Assembly (NCBI GenBank): GCA_037481715.1
Contig: JBBFLD010000007.1
Span: forward strand, 1-64,000
Reading direction: 5' to 3'
DNA from: Rosettibacter sp037481715
Lineage (GTDB): Bacteria > Bacteroidota > Ignavibacteria > Ignavibacteriales > Melioribacteraceae
DNA: 64,000 bases
Shown here: positions 14,162 to 24,282 of the stretch, one piece after another
Layout: each line of letters begins with the position of its first letter
Numbering within the stretch: position 1 is the stretch's first letter
Program-made: the position numbers and the translations under genes
The notes under the pieces: model-generated
What the model saw: the letters and a program-made list of their open reading frames with translations, nothing else
The model's database searches: none
What the model was told of the DNA's origin: nothing

Positions 14162-15034
14162 ATGAACTTCCACTTACTAAAAATATATTACGAACATTTT
14201 AAAATCTTTTTCTCTGAATCAGATTACTCAAATAATTTTCAAAAAAATTTTTACTTCTCTCCAAAAATTATTTTATATGTTCTGCTGTTTTCGACAACAA
14301 TTTTGTTTGCTCAAAAAGAAAATTTCAGAAAAATTGATAACAAAGCTTTCAAGCAGGGAGAAAAATTAATATTTGATGTAAAATATGGATTTATAACTGC
14401 AGGTGTTGCAGAATTTTCAATACCCAAAATAGTTAAAATAGCTGGCAGAGATGTTTACAATGTTGTTTTCAAAGTAAGTTCTGTTCCAGCATTCGATTTA
14501 TTTTATAAAGTTAGAGACCGATATGAAACATTTATTGATGTCGAAGGAATTTTTCCATGGCGATTTGAGCAGCACATCCGCGAAGGAAAATATTCGAGAG
14601 ATTTTTCAGCTTTTTTTGACCAGAGAAAAGGAAGAGCTATTACAACAGAAGGTTCTTATGATATTCCTAAATATGTTAATGACATTGTTTCGGCTTTCTA
14701 TCTTGCACGCACATTTGATTATTCCAAAATGAAAATAGATGATAAAATTTATCTCGAAAATTTTTATAAAGATAAAGTTTATCCTCTTGAAGTTATTTAC
14801 CGCGGCAAAGAATCCGTTAGTGTTACAGCTGGAACTTTTAATTGCATTATTCTTGAGCCAGTAGTTAAAGAAGGTGGTTTATTTAAAAGCGAGGGTTCAA
14901 TTATAATTTGGCTTACAGATGATGACTTAAAAATTCCTGTTAAAGTAAAAACAAAAGTGCTTATTGGCTCAATTGATGCAGAATTAATTGCTTATGAAGG
15001 TTTGGCTGGCATTTTAAAATCAAAAAGAAATTAA
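14162..15034 (+). CDS. DUF3108 envelope protein
   Basis: The 290-aa protein has a ~40-residue N-terminal extension and then a signal-like hydrophobic stretch (IILYVLLFSTTILFAQ), so it is probably exported. The mature part starts with FKQGEKLIFDVKYGFITAGV, the start of DUF3108, a beta-rich domain found in FCB and proteobacterial envelope proteins of unknown function; GTFNCIILEPVVKEGG is its other hallmark. It lies 10 bases downstream of the GT9 gene and ends in a convergent 4-base overlap with the symporter gene. Confidence 0.8.
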   Translation: MNFHLLKIYYEHFKIFFSESDYSNNFQKNFYFSPKIILYVLLFSTTILFAQKENFRKIDNKAFKQGEKLIFDVKYGFITAGVAEFSIPKIVKIAGRDVYNVVFKVSSVPAFDLFYKVRDRYETFIDVEGIFPWRFEQHIREGKYSRDFSAFFDQRKGRAITTEGSYDIPKYVNDIVSAFYLARTFDYSKMKIDDKIYLENFYKDKVYPLEVIYRGKESVSVTAGTFNCIILEPVVKEGGLFKSEGSIIIWLTDDDLKIPVKVKTKVLIGSIDAELIAYEGLAGILKSKRN

Positions 15035-16539
15035 TCTTTATTAATTTCATTTTCCGAAGATGCAATCACAGAAGCTACAACAGCATCACCAGTAACATTA
15101 ACAACTGTTCTGCACATATCCAAAATTCTATCTACGCCCATAATTAATGCAATCCCTTCTTCTGGTATTCCTACAGATTTTAAAATTACAATTAACATTA
15201 TAATTCCAACACCCGGCACAGGTGCTGTTCCAATTGAAGCAAGCACAGCTGTTAATACAATTGTCAATTGTTGAACAATATTCAAATCCATTCCAAAAAC
15301 CTGTGCAATAAAAACAGAAGCTACTCCTTGATATAAAGCAGTTCCATCCATGTTTATTGTTGCCCCGAGAGGTAGAACAAAACTTGTTATGCTTTTGGAT
15401 ATTCGCAAATTATCCTGACACACTTCCATATTTACCGGCAATGTTGCCGCACTCGAGCTTGTAGTAAATGCAACAATTTGAACACGCTTCATGTATTTGA
15501 AAAATTCTTTGAGATTCATCTTTGAAAAAAACTTCAATATTATCGAATATGTGCCATATGCATGAATTATCAAACCAATCAAAACTGTCAATGAATACCA
15601 GATAAGTGTTTGAAGAATATCAAAACCAAATTCTGAAACAGTTGCTGATATAAGTGCAAAAACTCCTATTGGAGCTATCAACATTACAATATCAACAAAC
15701 TTTATCATAACTTCGCTTAATCCATCAAAAAAATTAATTACAGGTTCTGCTTTTTCTTTTTTAATAATTGTTAAAACCATTCCAAACATTACAGCAAAGA
15801 ATACAATCTGCAGCATTTCTGAATTTGCAATTGCATAAAAAGGATTTCGCGGAACTATATCGACAAGCATTTTCGAAATACTAAAATCAAAATCTGTCTG
15901 AATTTTTGATTTTATATCTGTATCATAAATTGATAATAATCTTTCTTTTGTTTGAATATTCATAATTTCGCCGGGACGAATCACATTTGTAGCTATTAAG
16001 CCAAGAGTAATTGCAACAGCTGTTGTAAAAATATAAAGCAGTATAGTCTTAGCACCAATTCGAGCAAATTTTTTAATGTCGCCAAGACTTGCAGCTCCAA
16101 CAATCAAAGATGCAAGCACAAGTGGAACTGCAATCATATTGAGCAGCTTAATAAAAATTTCGCCAATCCATTTTATTGATTGCGCTATAGTTTTTTCTTT
16201 GCTGATTGAGATAATATTTCGAAATGATTTTTTTAATTCAATTTTATTTTCATTCACAGAAAAATATTTATCTGCTATAATTTCAGGATTACTTTCTTTT
16301 ACTTTATTGAAATAATTAATTATTTCCAACTGTTGATTTGAATCAAAGGAGGTTGAATCATTCCCTACAACAAAAATTAACTTTTCCCACTTTTCAATGA
16401 CTGCAATCTGTGGTTCATTATTAACAAAATATTTAATTTCAAGTCGATGGGTATTCACTTTGAACAGCGAACCAAAGAGTGCCCCAAGTATTAAACCAAT
16501 TACAATTTGATTATGAAGTTTCGGGAATCTTATTTTCAT
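15031..16539 (-). CDS. Dicarboxylate/amino acid:cation symporter (DAACS family)
   Basis: This inner-membrane carrier takes up glutamate, aspartate or C4-dicarboxylates with Na+ or H+. The 502-aa protein has the family's serine-rich re-entrant loop (FTTSSSAATLPVNMEV) and the ATINMDGTALYQ motif, then VLTAVLASIGTAPVPGVGII. The N-terminus carries an ~85-residue soluble insertion between the first membrane helix and the next, rich in charged residues and unusual for GltP/GltT. Substrate choice cannot be read from the sequence. Confidence 0.9.
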   Translation of the reverse strand: MKIRFPKLHNQIVIGLILGALFGSLFKVNTHRLEIKYFVNNEPQIAVIEKWEKLIFVVGNDSTSFDSNQQLEIINYFNKVKESNPEIIADKYFSVNENKIELKKSFRNIISISKEKTIAQSIKWIGEIFIKLLNMIAVPLVLASLIVGAASLGDIKKFARIGAKTILLYIFTTAVAITLGLIATNVIRPGEIMNIQTKERLLSIYDTDIKSKIQTDFDFSISKMLVDIVPRNPFYAIANSEMLQIVFFAVMFGMVLTIIKKEKAEPVINFFDGLSEVMIKFVDIVMLIAPIGVFALISATVSEFGFDILQTLIWYSLTVLIGLIIHAYGTYSIILKFFSKMNLKEFFKYMKRVQIVAFTTSSSAATLPVNMEVCQDNLRISKSITSFVLPLGATINMDGTALYQGVASVFIAQVFGMDLNIVQQLTIVLTAVLASIGTAPVPGVGIIMLIVILKSVGIPEEGIALIMGVDRILDMCRTVVNVTGDAVVASVIASSENEINKD

Positions 16540-16577
16540 AAAAATTTAATTTGTGAAAAAATTGTCTTCAAGTAATT

Positions 16578-18812
16578 TCAGTATGTTTTTTCTTTCTGGC
16601 TGCTTACATGATTCATAAAGGTTAATATCGTTGAAATGCTGTTGACAACATTTTCTGTCTTAAATAAAATATTAAGGAACAATAAATTTGTTCTGGGTTT
16701 TGCAGCTCCATCTTTGATAAGTGAAACTTGATTTTTGCTTGTCTTTTTAAGCGACTTTTTTAATTCATGAATCAAATCATTTAGTTCGTCAATTTTAGAA
16801 GAATCTTTTTTAGATATTTTTTTTGCAGAGTTTTCAAGAAGGTTAATCAATAAATTTCTTAATTGCTTGAAATCTTCTTTTTGTTGTTTAGCTAATCCTG
16901 TATGATTATTGTCAATATGTTCAAAAGAAATTTTCGAAATTTCTATTAATGAATCAGATATTTCTCTAAACGATGAAATTACTTTGCCTACATCAGCTTC
17001 TTCATGATAATTATCATCTAAATAGTGAATCGAAGAAAGAAGTTTTCTGATAATTATTTCATTTTGTTCTTCAAGTTCTTTTGATTGTTTGACTGCTTTC
17101 TTAAGTTGTTTTCTTTTCTCGCTTATTAATCCAGAGTAAACTTCTTCATAAATATTAATCGCATGATTAAAATATTGATTTATATCATCAATAAATGAAT
17201 CCTTGATATAATCAATACCGTCGCTACTGAAAACAAGTTCTTTCTTTCGAATTTTTTTCTCAACCTTTTTATGAAATAAAGTAGTTCTAATGATTACATA
17301 AAATGCAAGAACGGATATTGCGATTACAGCTGTTAATCCACCATAATATAAAATTGAGGTAAAAACGACAGCCATCAGAAAAGCAATAAAAGCAGTTAAT
17401 ACCCATCCTGCAATTACTGTTATTACTCCATTTACTCTGTAAACAGCACTGTCTCTTCCCCATGCTCTATCAGCAAATGATGTTCCCATTGCTACCATAA
17501 AAGTAACATAAGTAGTTGAAAGAGGAAGTGTGTATGCGGTTCCCAAAGAAATCAAACTGCTTGAAACCATAAGATTTACAGTAGCACGGATTAAGTCAAA
17601 AGCAGGACGGTCTTTTTTGTTATGTTTATCTATTTTATCTGTATCAAACCGTTTGTTGATTTTCTTATAAATTTTATTCGGGATAATACTTTTAACTTTT
17701 TCTCCTAATGATATACTCACTCTTACAATTGAACGAGCAATTGGTGAAGAATCAAATTTCTCATAACCATCAAATTGTCTACCAAGATTTATCTCTGTCT
17801 TTGTAACTGTTTGAGCTTTTTTACTTAATGATATTGTTAAAATCATTATGATTCCTGAAGCAAGAAGAATCAATGGATTAGTTTTAGCAGGTTGAAGCAA
17901 GCCCTCCATAGTTGTTGTAAAAGGATTAGAACTTTTTACTGCAATTTGATAAGAACTCAATCCTGCAAGTGGAACACCAATAAAATTTACAAGGTCATTA
18001 GCAGCAAATGCTAATGCTAAGGACATTGTTCCAATCAGAACAATCGGTTTAAGAATATTGATGTTTGTAAATAAAATAATTATTTCAAGAATTACAGCCC
18101 AGATTACAAAATTAATTGAGAGAACAGCAATAGAATTTTGAATTACCCAATGAACAAATTCATCTGAAAGGAATGATGTTCCTTTAATTCCTTTAACAAA
18201 AATAAAATAGACAATAGAAGTCAAAGAAATTGATCCCCAGATTGCACCATAACGTTTCAATCTTTTTTCATAATTAAATGTGAATAACAACCGAGATAAA
18301 TATTGAATGACAGTACCTGCTGTAAATGAAATAATAACAGAAATAAAAATTGCAGAAAAAATTCCCGTAACTTTTACCACATTGATATAATTTACAATCT
18401 CATCTATATTTTTATTTGACTCAAATATTTTAATGAAAGACATTGCTACGCTTCCACCCAAAAGAGAAGAAATCATAGAAACTGTTGTCGAAGTAGGTAA
18501 TCCAAAAGTATTTAATAAATCGAGAAACAAAACATCAACAAACATCACTGCCAAAAAAACAATTATTAATTCTGGAAAAGTAAACATTGAAGGATTGAAA
18601 ATTCCCTTTCGTGCAACTTCCATCATTCCGCTTGAAAACAAAGAACCAATTAAAACACCAGCCGATGCAAAGATTAAAATAATTTTTCGTGATGCTACCT
18701 TTGAACCCATTGCAGAATTAATAAAATTTACTGCATCATTAGCAACACCAACACTTAAATCAGAGATGGCAAGTATAAATAAGATAATTAGAAAAAATAG
18801 GTATGTTTCCAC
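16578..18812 (-). CDS. PiT inorganic phosphate transporter fused to a PhoU-like domain
   Basis: The membrane part follows the PiT (PHO-4) layout with two repeats: SVGVANDAVNFINSAMGSKV near the N-terminus and FAANDLVNFIGVPLAG near residue 270 carry the paired ANDxVN signatures. After residue ~530 comes a cytoplasmic, almost wholly helical domain of about 200 residues (coiled-coil segments such as KAVKQSKELEEQNEIIIRKL) that resembles PhoU. In other genomes the PhoU-like partner is often a separate gene, so this is a built-in regulatory domain. A ~140-residue loop links the two membrane halves. Confidence 0.88.
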   Translation of the reverse strand: METYLFFLIILFILAISDLSVGVANDAVNFINSAMGSKVASRKIILIFASAGVLIGSLFSSGMMEVARKGIFNPSMFTFPELIIVFLAVMFVDVLFLDLLNTFGLPTSTTVSMISSLLGGSVAMSFIKIFESNKNIDEIVNYINVVKVTGIFSAIFISVIISFTAGTVIQYLSRLLFTFNYEKRLKRYGAIWGSISLTSIVYFIFVKGIKGTSFLSDEFVHWVIQNSIAVLSINFVIWAVILEIIILFTNINILKPIVLIGTMSLALAFAANDLVNFIGVPLAGLSSYQIAVKSSNPFTTTMEGLLQPAKTNPLILLASGIIMILTISLSKKAQTVTKTEINLGRQFDGYEKFDSSPIARSIVRVSISLGEKVKSIIPNKIYKKINKRFDTDKIDKHNKKDRPAFDLIRATVNLMVSSSLISLGTAYTLPLSTTYVTFMVAMGTSFADRAWGRDSAVYRVNGVITVIAGWVLTAFIAFLMAVVFTSILYYGGLTAVIAISVLAFYVIIRTTLFHKKVEKKIRKKELVFSSDGIDYIKDSFIDDINQYFNHAINIYEEVYSGLISEKRKQLKKAVKQSKELEEQNEIIIRKLLSSIHYLDDNYHEEADVGKVISSFREISDSLIEISKISFEHIDNNHTGLAKQQKEDFKQLRNLLINLLENSAKKISKKDSSKIDELNDLIHELKKSLKKTSKNQVSLIKDGAAKPRTNLLFLNILFKTENVVNSISTILTFMNHVSSQKEKTY

Positions 18813-19025
18813 TAAGCACTCTCCATTATGTATAAGGATTCTATTTTTTCCATATAAAAAAGAGGTATTTAAGGTTAGTTAAAAATTTTGTATGGAAATC
18901 TAATAAAAGTTAATCTATGTCCAAAATGTTTAGTAAATCTAATTGCAAAGAAAAACTTTTTTATTGCTGAATGTTTGAGATTAGAAATTCAATCAATTAT
19001 TTTGCCGCAAATTTTTTTTGATAAT

Positions 19026-20438
19026 ATGACACAAAAAAATAAAAAGTCAGATTTAATTCGCGGACTAAGTCTTACTGCATCAATCATGATTGTTGCAGGT
19101 TCTATGATTGGTTCTGGAATATTTAGAAAACCTTCAACAATGGCAGAACAATTGGGTTCTCCTGAATTATTAATTTTAATCTGGATTGCTGCAGGATTGA
19201 TTACATTAATTGGGGCATTTGTTAATGCAGAAATTTCTGGAATGATTGATGCAACAGGAGGTCAATATGTTTATTTTAGAAAAATGTATGGAGATTTTAC
19301 TGCTTACATTTACGGCTGGTCAATTCTATCTGTAATTCAAACTGGAAGTCAGGCTGCTATAGCTTATGTCTTTGCAGAATATATTGGCTATTTCATAAAA
19401 TTATTTCAACTTCCTGAAGTCTGGCAGAATTTCTCCTTTTATTTTCCACTTGTAGGAAAAATATATCCCTTTGTGGATTTTGGGACAAAAACAGTTGCAA
19501 TTCTTTCTATAATTATATTGACATCTGTTAATTACATTGGAGTAATTTTTGGCGGAACCGTTCAAACAATTTTGACTTACATTAAAATTTTAGTCATAAT
19601 CATATTTGCATTGATTCTCTTTTTATTTGGAAATGGCAACGTATCAAACATTTACACAAATTTTAACATTCCTCCTGCTACATCAAAAAATCTTTTTAGT
19701 GCAATTGGATTAGCTTTTGCAGGAGCATTTTGGGCATATGATGCATGGAACAACTTAACTTTTGTATCTGGAGAAGTAAAAAATGCACAAAGAAATGTTC
19801 CGCTTGGTTTATTGTTTGGCGTGCTGATAGTAATATTTGTGTATGTTCTAATCAATTTAGCTTACCTTTATGTTTTACCAATAAATGAAATGGCAAAATC
19901 TCCTTTAGTAGCTGCTACAGCGGCAGAAAAAGTTTTTGGATTGAAAGGTGGTTCTATAATTTCATTAATTGTAATTGTTTCAACTTTCAGTGCATTAAAT
20001 GGTAGCATACTTGCAACTGCAAGAGTTCCATTTGCAATGGCAAGAGCTAATTTATTTTTCAAAAGTCTTGGCAAGGTTCATCCAAGTTTTGGAACACCTC
20101 ACATTGCTCTAATAGTTCAGGGAATCTGGTCATGTGTGCTTGTACTTTCCGGCACATTTGATACAATTACAGATTATGTAATGTTTGCATCATGGCTTTT
20201 TTACATGCTTGGTGCATTTGGAATAATTATTCTCAGAAAAAAAATGCCAGAGGAAATAAGACCTTATAAAGTTTGGGGTTATCCTTACACACCTTTAATC
20301 TTTGTATGCGCAGCATTTTTATTTTTGATGAATTCAATTTTCTCCGATACTCAGGATGCAATGATGGGATTAATTCTAATATCAAGCGGTTTGCCTTTCT
20401 ACTTATACTGGAAATATAAAGCATCAAAAATTTCTTGA
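19026..20438 (+). CDS. APC-family amino acid permease
   Basis: This 12-helix amino-acid/polyamine/organocation transporter has the opening signature IVAGSMIGSGIFRKPS in helix 1 and LIWIAAGLITLIGAF after it; FWAYDAWNNLTFVSGEVKN is the conserved helix-6 and loop region. Frames from 18888 (TTG) add 46 residues with no family resemblance; ATG at 19026 (MTQKNKKSDLIRGLSL) gives the normal N-terminus and 470 aa. Substrate is unknown; the sequence is of the LAT/serine-threonine exchanger type. Confidence 0.9.
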   Translation: MTQKNKKSDLIRGLSLTASIMIVAGSMIGSGIFRKPSTMAEQLGSPELLILIWIAAGLITLIGAFVNAEISGMIDATGGQYVYFRKMYGDFTAYIYGWSILSVIQTGSQAAIAYVFAEYIGYFIKLFQLPEVWQNFSFYFPLVGKIYPFVDFGTKTVAILSIIILTSVNYIGVIFGGTVQTILTYIKILVIIIFALILFLFGNGNVSNIYTNFNIPPATSKNLFSAIGLAFAGAFWAYDAWNNLTFVSGEVKNAQRNVPLGLLFGVLIVIFVYVLINLAYLYVLPINEMAKSPLVAATAAEKVFGLKGGSIISLIVIVSTFSALNGSILATARVPFAMARANLFFKSLGKVHPSFGTPHIALIVQGIWSCVLVLSGTFDTITDYVMFASWLFYMLGAFGIIILRKKMPEEIRPYKVWGYPYTPLIFVCAAFLFLMNSIFSDTQDAMMGLILISSGLPFYLYWKYKASKIS

Positions 20439-20488
20439 TTACATATTCAATCGCAGAACAAACTAAATATTAATCCTGAAGTTAATCA

Positions 20489-21079
20489 CTATTTATTCAA
20501 TCCAAATTCTTTTTTATATCGCTTTATTGAACTATTAACAACTTTGAATGCTGTTTTTTTCCCGAAAAATTTTTCTACTATTACATGTTTGTGCTCCAAT
20601 TTTTTATAATCTTCAAAAAATCTTTTCAGCTGAATTGTAGTGTGAGGAGGTAAGTCTTTTAATTCATTTATGTAATTGAGTGATATATCATTTTTTGCAA
20701 CAGAAATTATTTTATCATCTTTTTCATTATCGTCAACCATTCGCATTAAGCCGATAACTTTTGCTTCAATAATGCAAAGTGGATCAACATCAATGGAAGA
20801 TAAAACAAGAATATCAAGCGGGTCGCCATCATCACTAATTGTTTGTGGAATAAATCCATAATTTGCAGGATAATAAACTGCAGAAAAAAGCACCCTATCA
20901 AGTTTAAGCAATCCACTTTTTTTGTCAAGCTCATACTTCCCTTTTGAACCCTGAGGTATTTCAATAATTGCATTGACAATTTCAGGTGCATCATTGCCAT
21001 ACTCAACATGATGCCATGGGTTGAAGTAAGCAGGAAGTGTATGTTTATCATTTTTTTTATTATTTATTTTAGCATTCAT
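20489..21079 (-). CDS. ppa: Inorganic pyrophosphatase (family I)
   Basis: The enzyme hydrolyses pyrophosphate to phosphate and drives biosynthesis. Metal and substrate residues are visible in EIPQGSKGKYELDK, YPANYGFIPQT and DGDPLDILVL (paired Asp), with a final KRFFEDYKKLEHKHV. An in-frame upstream ATG (21136) would add 19 residues, but AGAGGTT precedes the ATG at 21079 at proper distance, giving MNAKINNKK as the start and 196 aa. Confidence 0.92.
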   Translation of the reverse strand: MNAKINNKKNDKHTLPAYFNPWHHVEYGNDAPEIVNAIIEIPQGSKGKYELDKKSGLLKLDRVLFSAVYYPANYGFIPQTISDDGDPLDILVLSSIDVDPLCIIEAKVIGLMRMVDDNEKDDKIISVAKNDISLNYINELKDLPPHTTIQLKRFFEDYKKLEHKHVIVEKFFGKKTAFKVVNSSIKRYKKEFGLNK

Positions 21080-21178
21080 AAATAACCTCTTTTTTTCTTT
21101 TAACAAACTTAATACTTTGTTAAGAAATAATTTCACTTTTTCAATTATTTCTTCGGTTTATTAAATGAGAGGAATTTT

Positions 21179-22075
21179 ATGAATTGTAATATCACCGCAA
21201 TTGGAGAAATCCTTTATGATGTTTATCCAGACAGAAAAAGACTGGGAGGAGCACCTTTTAATTTTATTTTTCATGTCTGGAAAATTTTAGGCAAAGCAAA
21301 TTTCATTTCAAATGTGGGCAATGACGAAAATGGAAGAGAAATTTTAAGCTATCTCAATTCAATTGGATTTGACACAAAATTAATTTCTATTGATAAAGCT
21401 CATCCTACTGGAACTGTTAAAGTAGAATTAGATGAGAACAAAATTCCACATTTTACAATTTCACCTGAATGCTGCTATGACTTTTTAACATTGAACGAAG
21501 AAATAATTAACACAATCGAAAACAATACTGATATTTTATATTTCGGAACTTTATCACAACGAAGCACTACTTCAAGAAATACAATTCAATCATTATTTGG
21601 AAAAAACATAAAGTATTTTTGCGATTTGAATTTGAGGCACAATTTTTTCAACGATGAAATGATAAAAGAAGCTTTAAGAGTAAGCAATGTTATCAAAATA
21701 AACTACGAAGAATTTCAAAAGATTAAAAAAATTTTGAACATGAATATTAAAGATGAATTGGCAATCGAAAATTTATGCAATGAATTTAATATTGATTTAT
21801 TAAGCATTACTCTTGGAAATGAAGGAGCAATTCTTTACGATAAAAATAATTTGTCACACTACAAAGCCAGAGTAGACAAAGTAATTGATACAGTTGGGGC
21901 AGGTGATGCATTTGCCGCAATCCTATGCATTGGTTATCTATCACAAATGGATTTGTTTAGCATAAATAAATTAGCAAATGAATTTGCGGCGGAAATTTGC
22001 ATGTTTGAAGGTGCTGTGCCGCAAGATGATTCCTTATATGAAAAATATAGAAAAATATTCAGGGATTATTGTTAA
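21179..22075 (+). CDS. PfkB-family sugar kinase (fructokinase-like)
   Basis: This ribokinase/fructokinase-type enzyme phosphorylates a sugar using ATP. The N-terminus AIGEILYDVYPDRKRLGGAP carries the first PfkB signature (substrate GG), and the C-terminal DTVGAGDAFAAILC carries the catalytic Asp and anion hole. Length (298 aa) is typical. Fructokinases commonly begin with this GE-x-LxD and LGGAPxNxxxH pattern, so fructose is the best guess; it could serve other ketoses. It is divergent from ppa. Confidence 0.85.
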   Translation: MNCNITAIGEILYDVYPDRKRLGGAPFNFIFHVWKILGKANFISNVGNDENGREILSYLNSIGFDTKLISIDKAHPTGTVKVELDENKIPHFTISPECCYDFLTLNEEIINTIENNTDILYFGTLSQRSTTSRNTIQSLFGKNIKYFCDLNLRHNFFNDEMIKEALRVSNVIKINYEEFQKIKKILNMNIKDELAIENLCNEFNIDLLSITLGNEGAILYDKNNLSHYKARVDKVIDTVGAGDAFAAILCIGYLSQMDLFSINKLANEFAAEICMFEGAVPQDDSLYEKYRKIFRDYC

Positions 22076-22078
22076 GAA

Positions 22079-22474
22079 TTATCTTTTCTTTGCAGGTTCA
22101 GTTTTTGCCTGCTGAAGTTCTACATTAATTGATTCCGGCAATAAATTATACATTGAACCGGTGAACATGTCAACTATCATTCCCGGCAAAAATCCATTAA
22201 AAGCATTTCCCCAAAACCAGATTGAAATTTTTCTTGTAATCTGAGTTTCATAAGTATCATATCCATCAAGTTCAAGTTTTACAACATGATTCGAGCCTCT
22301 TTCAAGATTTACAAATTGAGGCGTCGTTCCAAATTTTTTTCCATCTATTGTAATTTTTGCATTAGGTGGGTTTGTTTTTATCTCAATATTTTGCGTCGTA
22401 GTATTTATAACAGTAGCACATGATTCTAAAACTAAAACCAAAATAAAAACGAGAAAACTAAATTTAATTCTCAT
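22079..22474 (-). CDS. PEGA-domain lipoprotein
   Basis: A short signal peptide ends in LVLESC, a lipobox-like cysteine, so the protein is probably a lipoprotein. Next comes one PEGA domain (EIKTNPPNAKITIDGKKFG, then TPQFVNLERGSNHVVKLELD), a small beta-sandwich found in envelope proteins. A hydrophobic, Gly/Phe-rich tail follows (WFWGNAFNGFLPGMIVDMFT). An AGAGG site points to ATG at 22474 and not the in-frame TTG at 22480. It converges with the kinase gene, 3 bases apart. Confidence 0.8.
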   Translation of the reverse strand: MRIKFSFLVFILVLVLESCATVINTTTQNIEIKTNPPNAKITIDGKKFGTTPQFVNLERGSNHVVKLELDGYDTYETQITRKISIWFWGNAFNGFLPGMIVDMFTGSMYNLLPESINVELQQAKTEPAKKR

Positions 22475-22603
22475 TACCAAACCTCTTTTTGTTTTTATTA
22501 TCGAAAATAATTCATGAATAATTAATAATCATTAAAAATAGTTTGAAATCTAATCTGGTTCTTTTATATTAAATTTCGAAAAAACAAATGGTCGAGATAA
22601 AAA

Positions 22604-24193
22604 ATGAAAATTTATTTTGCCTTTTTAGTCCTTCTTATTGTATCATGTTCATCAAACAATCTTGATGAAGCAAGAAATTTCATTAACGAAAAAAATCTTT
22701 CTGAACATATAAAAATTTTAGCATCAGATGAATTCTTAGGCAGGTCTCTTGGTCATGAAGGCGAAGAAAAAACAATTAACTATTTAGTTGAACAATACAA
22801 AAAATTAGGATTAAAACCAGCTGATGGCAAAAGTTATATTCAAGAAATTAATCTTGTTGAATTAACTCCATCGGTTGATTCTGAAATTATAATAAAAGGA
22901 AAAAATGGAAAAGTAAAACTTAATTACGCTGATGATTTTGTTGCAGTAACAAGAAGAGTTACAGAAAAAATCCAAATTAATCCTACTGAAATAATTTTTG
23001 CAGGTTATGGAATTAATGCTCCAGAATATAACTGGAATGATTTTGAAGGAATCAAAGTAAAGGACAAAATCATATTAGTAATGGTGAACGACCCTGGATA
23101 TGCAACAAAAGATTCATCATTATTTAATGGCAAAGCTATGACTTATTATGGAAGATGGACATACAAATACGAAGAAGCAGCAAGACAAGGTGCAGCAGGA
23201 GTTTTTATAATTCATGAAACAAATGCTGCAAGTTATCCATGGGAAGTTGTAAAGAATGGAAGAGTTGGTTCTCAATTTTTCAATGAAGAAAAAGACAAAA
23301 ACTTTTCGCGCTGCAAATTTGAAGGATGGATTACATTTGATAAAGCAAAAGAAATTTTTAATCTCGCAGGATTAAACTTAGATGATGAATTAAAAAAAGC
23401 TTCTCAAAGAGGATTCAAAGCAAAATCTCTTGGTCTTACAACATCATTTACAATTAAAAACAAAATTGATCACATTAAAACAAGAAATGTACTTGGAATA
23501 TTACCAGGTAAAGAAAGAGCAGATGAATTTATTTTCTACATGGCACATTGGGACCATCTTGGTTACGATTCCTCATTGAAAGGTGACAGTATTTTTAATG
23601 GTGCAAGAGATAATGCCACTGGTGTTGCAGGTATTCTCCAAATTGCAGAGGCTTTTTCTAAATTAAATAATAAACCCAAACGTTCAATTGCAATTCTTTC
23701 ATTAACTGCTGAAGAGCAGGGTTTATTGGGGTCAGAATATTATGTAAAAAATCCCATTATCCCATTGAATAAAATTGTTGCAGTAATTAATCTTGATGGA
23801 TTGAATATTTTTGGCAGAACGAAAGACATCGCCGTGCTGGGATATGGTCAATCCGAACTTGATAATTACATTAAAGAAGAAGCAGAAAGAAGAGGAAAAA
23901 TTGTAAAACCAGATCCCAATCCTGAAAGCGGAGGATTTTTCAGGTCTGACCATTATAATTTTGTCAAAGCTGGCATCCCAGCAATTTATATTCGACATGG
24001 AATTGAATCTTTAGATGGAAAAAAAGACATCCAAAAAGCTGCAAGAGAATGGAATAAAAATAATTATCACAAAGTAACTGATGAATTTAACTCCGATTGG
24101 GATTTAAGCGGAATGGTTGAAGAAGTTCAAATGCTTTTTGATATTGGATATAAACTTAGCAATGAAGATAAATTTCCAAAACTGATTAAGTAA
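22604..24193 (+). CDS. M28-family metallopeptidase, exported lipoprotein
   Basis: The start (MKIYFAFLVLLIVSCSS) is a lipoprotein signal with Cys at about residue 15. The zinc aminopeptidase domain shows all M28 ligands: AHWDHLGYD, GARDNATGVAG, TAEEQGLLGSEYY (catalytic Glu pair), NLDGLN and RSDHYNF. Between the signal and the catalytic half is a PA-like insert (EAARQGAAGVFIIHETN). It likely trims peptides at the cell envelope. Length (529 aa) fits PA-M28 enzymes. Confidence 0.92.
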   Translation: MKIYFAFLVLLIVSCSSNNLDEARNFINEKNLSEHIKILASDEFLGRSLGHEGEEKTINYLVEQYKKLGLKPADGKSYIQEINLVELTPSVDSEIIIKGKNGKVKLNYADDFVAVTRRVTEKIQINPTEIIFAGYGINAPEYNWNDFEGIKVKDKIILVMVNDPGYATKDSSLFNGKAMTYYGRWTYKYEEAARQGAAGVFIIHETNAASYPWEVVKNGRVGSQFFNEEKDKNFSRCKFEGWITFDKAKEIFNLAGLNLDDELKKASQRGFKAKSLGLTTSFTIKNKIDHIKTRNVLGILPGKERADEFIFYMAHWDHLGYDSSLKGDSIFNGARDNATGVAGILQIAEAFSKLNNKPKRSIAILSLTAEEQGLLGSEYYVKNPIIPLNKIVAVINLDGLNIFGRTKDIAVLGYGQSELDNYIKEEAERRGKIVKPDPNPESGGFFRSDHYNFVKAGIPAIYIRHGIESLDGKKDIQKAAREWNKNNYHKVTDEFNSDWDLSGMVEEVQMLFDIGYKLSNEDKFPKLIK

Positions 24194-24282
24194 CAAATTT
24201 TATTAAAGAAGTTTGTACTTGAAAAATTTATAAATCTTTCTAAAAGCAAATATTCATTTACAAGATTTTTATTAAATCATCT

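Noticed and set aside
18888..19025. 46-residue N-terminal extension of the APC permease from TTG 18888
   Set aside because: The extension has no resemblance to permease N-termini, and ATG at 19026 gives the normal start.
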